The notes under the pieces are model-generated. The model had not been told where the DNA came from. It ran no database searches and saw only the letters and a list, made by a program, of their open reading frames with translations. Of a stretch of DNA of 64,000 nucleotides, positions 22,804 through 34,200 are shown piece by piece (position 1 is the first letter of the stretch; each line of letters opens with the position of its first letter). This DNA is from Symsagittifera roscoffensis. Its lineage: Eukaryota > Xenacoelomorpha > Acoela > Convolutidae. The DNA lies in the NCBI RefSeq assembly GCF_963678635.1, contig NC_087062.1, positions 76,502,349-76,566,348 of the forward strand, given 5' to 3'. A program made the position numbers and the translations under genes.

Positions 22804-24309
22804 TTATCGGCTTAAATCTCTTTCGGCGGCAAGGGCAGTGGACTTGGGGGAAAGAGAGGGAGTGAAGTGGCGAATACGGCCAGCGGGGATGTGGTGGCGT
22901 GCTGCCCTGAGCACCAGGTCTCTCAAGAATTTCTCTCCGGCGGCAACTCCGGAAGGTGGAACCGCTGAAAAGAAACCCTCCTCAATTTCCTCTGTGAATT
23001 TGATCCAATCTGCTTTTAAAAAATTTATAAAAGTCCTTTTAGGTGAAAAATTTATAAAATCATCCAAGGGTAGTTCTAGAAGAATGGGTAGGTGATCTGA
23101 TCCTAGAGATTTAATTGGGGTCCATGATGTGGAGAGTAAGAGCGATTGGGATGCGAGGGAAATATCCGGTGACGAGAGTTGGTTTTCTGAGTTAAAAGGG
23201 ACTCTGGTTTGTGTGTCATCATTTAATGGTGCAAAGGTGGATTCGGTTATTTCATTGCTAAGTACAGAGCCGCGTTGATCTTCCTCGATGTTGGAATTCC
23301 ATAGTTGTGAATGTGCGTTGGCATCCCCGAGTACTAAGGCGTCCCCAGGTTCAAGTAGTTCGGCAAGGGACGCAGAGTAACCAGGGGGACCGCTCGAGCG
23401 AGGGGGGATGTAGAAATTATAAATACAAAGCTTGAATGAACTGGCTACCACTGATATGCCCATAGCCTCTAGTGTTCCATCGTTGTTAATATTTATTTCT
23501 TCGTATTGTATCGACTCATGTATGGCTATGAGAAGACCGCCCCCTTCTTTTTCTCGATCTTTTCTAATTAAAGTGTAGTGTGAGCCAAGTGAGGGGTTTC
23601 GAGATTTCTTTCTTAATTTAGTTTCTTGGAAGAAAGCAATATGAATTTGATTTTGAGATAAGAAAGCAGCAATTTCGGGTGCTTTTCCGGAGATACCGTT
23701 GCAATTAAATTGAAGGATTTTTAAAAGGCCTTTGGCGGGGTGTGGTGAACTATTTACATTATTAACAGCAGTATGATTAAAATGGTTGTTTGAACTTGAG
23801 CTATTTACACTATTTACACGATTACGATTTGCGCGATTTTGGGAGGAGGAATTATTATTCGAGGTGGGAAGGGTGGGAGGGGGAGGGGGGAGGGGGGTTA
23901 GGGAGGTGGGGTTGGGGGCGGTTAGGGAAGTTGAACAAGTTTGGGAGTTGGGGGTGGTCAAGTTAGAGGACCTGGTGCCTGGGGGAGGTAAAATGTAGGT
24001 AGAGGTACAGGTAGGGCAATAGTAGTCAGGGTGGTGTTGGTTAAGGTGGGTAAGACCACTACATTTAAGGTGAATGTAACCACAGATGTGGCACCAGACA
24101 CTGGGCTGGGTGCGTTTGATGCGGAAAGAGCAAGGGGAGCAAAAGTAAGGCCCTGGACCAGGGTTTGGATTAATGCCGGAGCGGAGTAGTAGTATAAGGA
24201 TGAGCAGACGGAGCAGCCTGGCCGGCTTCAGACGCTCCGTAACCGAAAACCCGGAGACTTCTGAGCTTCTCCCGACCCAATGGGAGGGGGGGCTTGACGC
24301 CATTTGCAT
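22804..24309 (-). pseudogene. LINE ORF, first part: 2A-like motif, PHD-like finger, APE endonuclease
   Basis: The first ATG inside the element is at 24309; the open frame continues upstream to 24456, but that part is flanking DNA. A hydrophobic Leu-rich stretch is followed by NPGP (24154-24165), a degenerate 2A-type motif lacking the usual Asp and Glu. Next come a Cys/His finger (CSPC, WCHICG, YYCPTC) and an APE/EEP endonuclease with QFNCNGI, QETK, GDANAH and the catalytic SDHLPI. The frame ends at TAA 22804-22806, but the same frame goes on downstream into the reverse transcriptase. Confidence 0.85.
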
Positions 24310-24365
24310 CTTGGTGGGGCCCAAGATGTCGGATCCACCACTGGAAGGCGGCGTCGTCTGGATCC

Positions 24366-24378
24366 AGTCACGAACAAT
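24366..24378. repeat. Target-site duplication, right copy (LINE)
   Basis: An exact copy of the 13-bp AGTCACGAACAAT found at the other end of the LINE. It marks the 5' end of the inserted element. Confidence 0.9.
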
Positions 24379-24560
24379 CATCGTCCTCAATTTATTTTTG
24401 CACTCAAGGAATCCTGCTGGGAAGGCAGTTTTAGAACAGAGCCTTAAACTCCTCATTCAAGTGAAGTCTGAAGCGGCAAGAGCCTCCTGTCTCTACCAAG
24501 AATTTGACATCTTCAGCAATAGACAAGGTTTCTTGAGGCGCATTTGTCGCCCATGGAAAA
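24379..24560. other. Exon-like stretch of unknown gene, orientation uncertain
   Basis: This stretch has coding-like composition and stays open on both strands. Plus reads NLFLHSRNPAGKAVLEQSLK and onward; minus reads ETLSIAEDVKFLVETGGSC to a stop at LF. On the plus strand a good acceptor (TTCCCTTTTGATACTAG, ending 20600) lies just before the LINE target site, so the LINE may have landed at the 5' edge of a plus-strand exon. I do not recognise either protein. It is about 280 bp beyond the UBR3 poly(A) signals. Confidence 0.3.
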
Positions 24561-24837
24561 TAAATTTCAAAATAATTCTGAGAAAGGGCATTTAAACACA
24601 CGGAAAAGGCCTTTCTGATATTTTAAGTACAAAACAGCTCAATACTAACATTAAATTCAAATTTACTAATCGAAATCTAAAAAAGCAACACATTCAGATG
24701 TCAAAGTGATTCGAATAAAAAAATGTTGATCAGAATCACCTTACTTTAACAATAAGTTTCAGTTTTCCATGCCTTAAAACTTCAGTTTCAATCTAGATGC
24801 AGCTCAACTTGAAATATAAATGCCTCTTGATTGGCTT

Positions 24838-24847
24838 TTTATTTATT
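24838..24847 (-). terminator. Candidate UBR3 poly(A) signals (two overlapping AATAAA)
   Basis: On the minus strand AATAAATAAA lies about 300 nt after the UBR3 stop codon, the first good polyadenylation signal downstream. Confidence 0.5.
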
Positions 24848-25142
24848 GACCCTTTAAAACTTTAAATCATGATATTGGATCTACAGTGATAGCACAGACA
24901 TGCAAAGCAAATGAATGGAAGAAGCGATGAAATGATAGTTGACTTTGTTCATCGACTATAAGTACATACAACTAACCGAATTATCAAAACGATAGACGGC
25001 CCCTAGAGAACATTTCAGTTGTTTTAGCACAATCTGCTTGATGCACTCTGAATTATGTTAAAACGTAAAAGTTTTCAGATACTTTTCAGTCATATTGTGT
25101 TTAGTTTTTAGGGACTCATCTCGGATACTAATTGTTTCAGGC

Positions 25143-25260
25143 TCAGAGTTTGTTTCCGTGGGCGAACCATTTGATGTGAGCTCCATCGAACTTCATCAGC
25201 GTCCATTGTCTGTTCAGCATCTCATATCTCTCTCGACTCAGAAAGAGAGGCTTACCTCGC
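25143..25260 (-). CDS. UBR3: UBR3 exon 31 (last, stop codon)
   Basis: Acceptor ATTGTGTTTTAG; reads [20 protein letters not shown] and ends HGNKL with TGA at 25143-25145, aligning with the end of the family. Confidence 0.93.
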
Positions 25261-28200
25261 CTAAAACACAATATGAGCGGTGGTGAAATGACTAAGGTCT
25301 CAGCTTCTGTCAAAATGTCGGTGCTTCGAGGACGCAACAATTCTCAGACCAAATAGCTAGCGTTCCCCGTAATCATTTTGCTCGTGGATACATTGTCTTG
25401 AAAATTCCCCCGCAACAAAAAAAATCAGAGATCTAGATAACCTACAGTCTCTTCTCAATTTTCGTTCTAAGAACGGAGTTAGTTCAAAATACAATTTTTC
25501 AACCAAGGCTCATGGGTTTGCATAACTACGTCAATCTTTCGAAAAAAAATCCGTAAAAAAACTATCAGCTGCAAAATAGCTACGGCTTTTCTTAGCTAAT
25601 TATACCGACGATGGGTTTATTTCGGTTAAAATTCAACTTGAGTCAAATTTCGGATGTTCTTCTCCATAGACCAACTAACTTACTGAAGTCAAGAAAAACT
25701 GTGAGAAGGCAATTCGATTGCCTTGTCACAATGTACAAAAGACTTCTAACCTGAGCTCTTTGTCTTCCTCTCCGTGCGAATCCAGGTGCAGGCAACCCCA
25801 AATAGCTGCCAGGTGGTTGAAAAGAATTAACACCTGTGACGTCGTCAACATCAGCACCAGCCCCACTCCGTTCCCACAAGACAGAGCGTGTGAAGAGGCC
25901 TCGTTCGAGTGCACCGACTCCTCCGTGAAATTGCGCGCAGTCGAGATTCGAACCCGCTTCTTGCAGCACCGCTCTTGCACACAAATCAACTCTGAGCATA
26001 TGAGACAGACAGATAGGTTGACCGGCGTCAGGCTACAGTTTCTACACTTTCTGTTGCGGTACATCCGGTATAGTGAATCGTAGTCATCCGGGAGATTTAT
26101 CAATTTGGGAGGCAAAAATGGTTTCAAAGAAGGCCACCTGATCAGCTCCTGCAATTTAACTTGAATAAATGGCCCGACGAGTTCAAATGACATTTAAGTT
26201 CAACAAACATAAAAATAATAGGCAGTTGGAAAAGTGTCAATGTACTCAAATTCAGCGGAAAAAAATGGAAAACAACGGGTCCTTTTAATGAAACTCAATT
26301 TTCGTTAGTAGGAAAAAAATACATCAAGTTAAAGTTCATTTTTCATGAAACTAACTAAATAACAGGGATCAATTGAGCAATATGTTGATCAATAGCTCGA
26401 TAGGTTTCATGTTTATAAGATATGAAATCATGAAAGAGATTCTCCAACGAATTTTGAACGCCAAATTTTACAATCTCAAAGCTAATAAATTACATTCAGA
26501 GTGAAAAAAAAAAGAATCAATAAAACTGAGGCGCATAAGGTGATTTTTTTTCTGATCTAAACGGGAAAAAAGCTATTGCGTACAATATTAAGGTGCTGAG
26601 GAGAACAGTTTTTGGTATTCAGATACAAGGCAAGAGCATCAACCCTGATAACTCGTTTTCGTCAATGAGAGGCAACCGACGCCCAAACAAAAATTTGCAT
26701 TTTTTTTCAAATTTCAACTTTTTTATCAAACTTTTTCTCGATACTCATAAAATGAACTTCAGTCGGTCAATTGATTGCGTGCTATCAACGCATCAACCAT
26801 CTACTTGTGTTTTTTGACGGCTTTTTGTAGCGTCTAAGTTTTTGCTTGGGGGAGATAGCTCAATTGGTCATTACGCGTGGAGAGATTACTCAATTGATGC
26901 AATAACAGAAGCTAATTACGGAATACTAATTACAGAAAGCTATTATTTTTATTCCTGGATTTTTTTGAGGAATGATTTAAAATCTTCCAACCTCAAAGAC
27001 AATCACACTTTTTCTCGCCATTTTGAATTACGTAATTGGAGAGCGTTAATTCTCTTCTTTTTATCATATCAATTTGAATTGAACTTAAAAAGAAACCAGA
27101 AGTCATACCATACCGCGAAAAATCAAACAATGAAATAGGTAACCAACCACTACACTTTGTTCAGTAACTCTTAACTTTAATTTAGTCGTATTAAAACTTT
27201 AATTTAGTCGTACACAAAATCCAAGCACAGGTTCAGTTTTTAACCAGAACAGCTTACTAGCATTAGAAAAGTTTTTTCTTACAAGAAAGCAGTTTGATCC
27301 ATCAGGTTTCAAGGCCATTTCATGCAATAACGCTGATAACCCCTAGATTGTGAAACGACGAGAACAACAGAAGCTTTGCTTACCTTGCATTTTTCCAGCA
27401 ATGAAGAAGGCTGTACATGTTTCGAGTGGTTGTGCTTCAAGCCATGGAACATGTCTCTGATGACAGAGTGAGCGTCTTTGAAAGGCAGGTCCAACAGATT
27501 GGATTTATTTAGGTTGAAATATGCTAGATGCGATGAGGTACTTGATTGCTGCTAAGACCCAGTATAATTTATTAGCAATTTCTAATTCAGTACTAGTGCT
27601 AATTGTTCCGACTTTCGATACGAAAGTAACGGAATATTTGTGCTCGGGGTGGGTTTTTTTTTCTTCAGACAAATTTCAACTTTTTAACTAGCCATTTTTG
27701 ATGGAAATTATTTACATCATTCGAAAGCTATTGTTGTCCTGAGTTTAAATTTGAAAAGATATTTCACCTGTGATCATTTTTCGTAAAGTTATGAGGGTTT
27801 AAAGATTGCCATTTTGGCCACTTCGACCAATTTGGGACAATTAACGCGCGATATAATTCGATTAAGCGGAGATTTAATCCGTCTCAGAAATCGTTCCAAA
27901 TTGGTTAAAAGAAGCTTATTTGCCATAATTGATTTGTTACAAGAAGCGAAATCGTTTGTTTTGTACTTTATATGGCGTGTGGAGGGATGATTTTCAGAGA
28001 AAAATTTTCAAATTTTAGAAAAAAAGTTTTTTCGTTTTATTTTATTTCTTTTAATTTTTTTGTTGTTTATGTTATCACTGCTCCATAAACGTTAAAAGGC
28101 AGTCGGAACTTTCAGGGCTTCGCCCTGATACGAGCAGTCTTGTTTAAATTATCCGGACAAAACTGGAAACTTGAAACGCACTTCTCCCAATTGGGTTGAA

Positions 28201-31200
28201 ATTAATATTTCATGATTTTAAATGTCCTTACTAGACTTATTATCGATTGAAACGTCAGTTTGTTAATATACACTTTGCTAGTCGCATACTAGTAATTTAA
28301 CAAATGAAATTGAATTCAACTTGAAAAGAAATCAGAAGTGAAGCCGCAAAAATAACTTAGTCGAAAATTTCATGGACTTTTCCGGAAAACAAAAAACGCA
28401 CTCGACCTAAATCAGTAACAAATCAATTTATTCATAAACTCGAATGGATGTACAGCTCGTCGAGACGAAAATCATTCTCACCGGTTTCGTTTCCCAGAAG
28501 AATAAATTATTGCCTCTTTTGAGTTCTGCGTCCATTGAACATTTTTTGGATAAATTTGCCTAGAAACATCGGTTGCGACACTTAATATTCATGGAGCCGT
28601 TCAAAACCACAACTGCCCTTGATCAAAGATATCATAAAAAGAAGCATCCAAATTCTCATATAAAATAACCACAGAGATCCCTATCATGACGCAACCATTT
28701 TTCCAATTCGTAATTTTCTTTTAAACCATACTGGGCTCATTGCTGTTCGATTGGGACTCATGACAGGTATGTTGAGCAACCTGCTCTTGAACAGGACAGA
28801 GAGAAGAATAAAGTGTTCGGTCTGGTCCTGAAGAAACGATTCCAAACTCTGCTCCGACCAGATCACTGCTGAGAGCTAAAACACCTCACTACTGAGTCCA
28901 AATAACAAGAGCAGCCGGTGGCCACACAAGGACCGCGGAAAGCTTCGAGCACAAAGAGCAATTTGAACTTCTATTTGAGTGGCTTCAGAGGAATAAGATT
29001 AGCCCAAAAGTAGATAGTAACAGCACAAAAGAACACTTTTATTAACGAATTAGGTTGGAAACAAGTGGACACCGTGGTATGACGCTCCACTTGAGCACAA
29101 ACAATTTAATACAGAAAACATAGCCAATCGAAGAGCAAGTTGAATAATGAACGCAAGTTGAATAAAAAACTCTGACTTCGTTGAAAAAATCTCAACACTG
29201 ACTGGTTGAAAAAATCTCAATAATAGATGCCCTTTAAGCTCTTTGAATTTCTAGACCGATTTATGATTAACGTTTTCTTTTGATTACATTAACCCAACTT
29301 GAGAAAAATGGATCAACCTAAAATCTTAAATTCCACTTTCGAAACTAGAAATCGTTCACGTTTTTTCGCAACATTTCCACGTTTGTATTTGGAGAGTGCA
29401 ATTTACGTCACTTTCAGCAGATGAATTTCAATTGAACTCATTTTAAGCATTTTGAGCATTTTAAGTCTTCTTCCTGAAAAACGAAAAAAATCACCAAGAC
29501 CTATATACTACGTTCATTACTCTTAAGAAAGAGCATAAGCTATGGTTTTCAACTCAAATTTAAATCCGGTCAAATTATGTTACCTCAACTCAATACGTGC
29601 CAAAAATTTACCTGTTTATTATAAAGAAAAAAATCAATTTTTCATCTTTCTTACAGCGCAGTGAGACAAAGAATTTGATCCACCAAGAAAAGCCAATTGA
29701 TCATTTCCCGGTATCGAACCAACTGAGAACGTCTGTGAGAATGCTTCCAACACAGCTCCGATGCTGTTCAAAACAGTTTTTACGTTAGTTGGATTTGATG
29801 GCTTGGCTGACTTAGCAGAATTGTGTATCCATGCATTTCTCTCATCGTCCGAAAGTTGACAGGCCCAGTTGACTAATTGTTTTACCAGCTCCTCATTCAA
29901 CATTTTCGCCACGAGATCGTCAATGATTTTAGCTGAAAAGGTCAGATATTTTAGCGAGGAGATACATAGACTACTCTCTGAATCTATTAGAGGTATATCA
30001 CCAGCATCATTTTCTAGTATCGGCATCTAGAAAAGAGTAATGAACGCAAGTAAACATAAAGAACACACTGACTTTGTTGAAAAAATCTGTTCTAAGAAAA
30101 AAACAGATGCCCTTTAAGCTCTTTGAATTTCTGGAACAATTTTTTTTTGGCGCTTCTTTGATAACATTAACCCAACTAGAGAAAACTGGATCAACAGGTA
30201 AATTTTTAATTTGCTGGAAATCTAAAAATTAAATTCCACCATCGACACTAGAAATCATTCACGTTTTTTTTCGCCATTTCCATGTTCGTAATTTGAGAAT
30301 GCTATTTACATCACTTTCAGCAGATGAATTTCAATTAAACTCAAAAAGTGCATTTTACCTAAGTGCGTCAATACTCTTGAAAAATTCTGATGTATTGGAT
30401 TCGAACCCCAAACCTCGCTATTAAAAATCTCACGTTCCGGCATCTGGGCCATGGGCACTTGATAAGCACAAATACTAGCCACCAATTCACCAGGTACAAA
30501 GATATAATACTAATGCAACAAAATTAAACCAGATGTGATGCTAATGCAGCTTAAGTAAACCTGATATAATGCTATTGCTGCAAATGAGCCGCGAAATAAC
30601 TGAGCATTTTTATTTGCGACTTGTGTGGGAAAAAAGTGTTCTACGTAAAAACGATATTGAATCCTGCAATCAGCATAAAACCAACATAGTCAACAAAAAA
30701 TCAATAAACAAACAAGGAAATCAAAAGAAAACTTTTTGAAAACTTTTTAATTTTCGAATTCCGAAAAGAAAACTACATCGCGTTATAGCTCTTTGAAATT
30801 CCAGAATAGTAAGTTCTAGAACAATGTATGGATGTCCCTTTTTTGATGAAACAAACCCAATTTGAGAAAAATGGATCAATAGGTATCACTTTCATATCGC
30901 TGGGAACTCTTAAATTGAATTCCATTTTTGAAACTAGAAGTCAATCCCGTTTTTCGTGACCTTAACTCTTTTGCTGTTCTATGGTGCAGTTTGCCATCCT
31001 TCTAACACAGAAAATGAACTGAACTTAGAAAAGAACGTCTACAAATGTAAGAATGTTTCTGGAAAAAAAACACGACATAAACAAGAGTCTTCACTACGTT
31101 CATCGAACCTTAAAAATCGAAATCCTTTGAACCCAAAATCCAATTTTCTTTCGCGCCAGTGGCGTTTTGGTTCTTTGAGATTGGTAAATTGTACTCTAAA

Positions 31201-34200
31201 TATCATTGGAAATTGAACGCAGAGGCAAAGCTTCGCTTCGCAAACACTAGCGAGAACCCGACAAAAAGCAGCTATAAAGTGCAAAAAAGAAAAAGTAGAA
31301 ATAAGTATCAAATTAGTAAGAATTCGACTACGTCTCGGATTCATTCTGCGACCTGGAGATCATAAGTTTCACGCACTAACCACTCAGCCACGGACGCTTA
31401 ATAAATCACAAACACAAGCCACAAATAAAGCAGAGAGCAGATGCTATGAAATTTTCAATGCTTAAAATAGTGATTACAGTAAGTGCCACCAAATAAGTGA
31501 ACACTTTTAATGAGCACTTTTATTTGCGAATTAGATTAGAAAAAAAATCCAAACTAATGTATTTCGATCGCAAGCTCGCGAAGGTAATTAAACTTGAAAA
31601 ACAAATAGTGGTCATTTGATTCGTTCTGCTAAAAAGCGATTTTCTTTGGCTTTGCAGTGGTCTTCTAAATTAGCTTTTTGGATATCTAGTCAAAACGACC
31701 CAGTGAATTATTTAGGGAAAAATTAATATTGATAGTAACCAAACGTATAAACTTTTTCCTAAAAAAAACCTGCGCATTGAATGATTATCTTCAATTCGTT
31801 TAGCGACACTTAATCGCAGTTTAATTTAGCACTCGGCATCACTATCGGAAGTAACCACATAGAGGCTGGGCTTCACTTCGCATAAACAAGCAATAAAGTG
31901 GCAAAAAAAATAGCTCTAAACGGAAAAAAAATCGAATCAGGGGAAAAAAGGTTAAGCTTTTTACTTGTCCAGATAGATAACAAACCCCGAAACTGGAGAA
32001 TCCAAATTTCTTGTCGGCGCATCTGCGCCACGGTCACGTGGAATTACAGTAACTTTAGTCATCAATAAAGCAGCCATAAATGGGGGCGTTCAACAGTGCC
32101 GAAGTACAACAAGGCCGAAACTGAAAATAGTTCCGAAAATTGATGATATTTGGAAGAGGGCATTTAACAGAGTTTTGAGTTCTATTAGCAAATTGTTGCC
32201 AAATTTCTTGAATACTGCTTTGTATGAAGCGAAAACGAGACGAAAGTTTGACAATTTGCGAAGTTAATTGTTTGTTCAATTTAAATAGCCATTTTCGACT
32301 TTTCAACTTCCCACGATATGAATTTTTTTGACAGTGATTTGGGATCAGTAAAAACAGTGTTCAAAATAATTTTCGACTGTTGAACAACATTTTCTTTTTC
32401 AGCACTGTTGTACTTCGGCACTGTTGTACTGCCCCCTACAAACTCTATTTAATTGTGAGCAAATGAGCACTTTTGTAAGCAAATGAGCTGGATTGGAAAA
32501 GTGAACTTAGTAATATGACACCACGCTAGCTAGCTGGCTTGTGTAAACTGTTAACCACACAGTACCTGTATCAGAAAAGAAATCTGTTTTAATGAAGTTG
32601 GCGGCCAGCCTCAGAAACGAATCTGGAAAGAGGCGATCCCAATCTGATAAGCTGAAACACAGTCACGTGCATAATGATGTTGAAAATACTTGGAGGTAAA
32701 AAAAACAACAGGGTACATACCTATTTTGTCCCTCTCCCAGTGACAAATAATATCTGCGTATATTCAAGGCCAGGTTATCTAAAACATCAACTGCATTCTT
32801 TCGATGGACTGAAAACTGTATTTTTTGATACAGAAAATTTGACAACCCACGTGAAAATACAAATCTCGTCAAAAACAATCTTTTATTGCTTACTTGTAAG
32901 CTGGATTCCCATATTTCTCAATTCGATACTTACAAAAACTAGAAAATGTTTCTGTGTTGGTCGAGTTACTTCTATCCTTGAGAATATTATCGGTTGACAC
33001 CAGTTCGAACAGCAGAGGGTAGTACAACATCAGTGCCAAAGGGTACAATGGGTCGTCACTACACGTAAACAACACTGTGTTCAAAATTGAGAGCGAATAC
33101 ATTTTAGCACATGCCGTGGCTACTTTTACACATTACCAAGCGTTTGTCGTACTTACAGTAGGATTTTCGTACGGTTCATAGGTGAACTATTACGATGATT
33201 TATTTCAAAAATATTCTTTCCTTTCCTTACTCCAACAGTACTTACTCATACACAATAAATACAACTCACGCGCGAAAATAAACATTTGAGATACAAAAAG
33301 CTTTAAATTCTTAAATGCTCAACTTCAAACGCGTTTGAGACTGACATTTTTGGATGAAACCCAATCTGATAAAACTGCAGCAAAATGGTTTTCGTTCAAA
33401 TGTGGCGTAATAATGTTTAAACATGCCTGAACATGGCCCTCCTCGCACATCCATCCAGGGGGGCCTCCGGGAGCACTTTGTTGACCTCTGCTGTGACATA
33501 CTGTTCACAGTACTCCTTCAACACTTTGTCGAAATGGGTTCCCTTCAGGCAGAGTTAACCAGTTAAACTCAATTCGATCGAAATATTAAATCAGCTGCAA
33601 GTCGTATCAGGTCAAATGATATCAAATGAAAAAACTTTGGCGCTAAAAAAACCTCAAAAAATTATTTTACTGGAGTAAAACTAAGTTTTCATGGTTTAAA
33701 GAAAACTTATTGCCCTATAATACCCGCTTTATTCGTTTGAACTTAGAAAATCAATGTCGAAACTTTCCACTGTCGTTCAATACGAGACATAAAAGACTTT
33801 ATACGACACACCAATCGACCAATTCGGATAACTATTCATAGCCCCTGATTTTGCTTGAAAAAAAACATAGCCAACAGACAGTTGGAAAATAGTCAGTGAA
33901 CGCAAGCCAACCGTTGGAAAAGAGTCAAGTAAACAAAAAAATACTTTCGAACTTCACTGAAAAAAAGCACTATGAATTTCTTGAACAACTTATGACTGGC
34001 TTTTTTTTGATAAAATTAACCCAATTTGAGAAAACTGGATCAATAGGTAAAATTTTTATTTGGCTGGGGAAATCTGAAAATTAAATTCTACTTTCGAAAC
34101 TAGAGGTCGATCACGTTTTTCGTGACCTTTAAATTTTTGCAGTTCGATAGTGGAGTTTGCCTTCCTTATAACAAAAGAAATGAACAACTCAAAAAGAAAT

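Larger units (their letters stand above)
20611..24365 (-). mobile_element. APE-type non-LTR retrotransposon (LINE), near full length, inactivated
   Basis: A 3755-bp insertion lies between 13-bp target-site duplications and ends 3' in an (AAC)5 tail (20611-20625). On the minus strand it encodes a 2A-like N-terminal segment, a Cys/His-rich PHD-like finger, an APE endonuclease, a reverse transcriptase (FDM, PQGSVLSP, YVDD) and a C-terminal Cys/His region (CPTC...CHLFNC). It resembles Jockey/CR1-type elements. The single long frame has one stop codon at 22804-22806 and two single-base frameshifts near 21260 and in the A-run near 21208, so this copy is dead or nearly so. It lies between ABCG and UBR3, within or beside an exon-like stretch. 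Confidence 0.9.

Noticed and set aside
24310-24456. First 49 residues of the LINE ORF (start at 24456)
   Set aside because: The target-site duplication puts the element's end at 24365, so the first 30 codons are flanking DNA; the first ATG inside the element is at 24309.
25718-26083. Plus-strand 121-aa ORF
   Set aside because: It is antisense to the Cys-rich UBR3 exon 30.
31330-31400. tRNA gene on the minus strand (and similar at 42.2, 45.4, 30.4, 37.9, 56.3 and 59.4 kb)
   Set aside because: A and B boxes are present but the stems do not pair well and a common SINE-type tail follows; these are tRNA-derived repeats, not tRNA genes.
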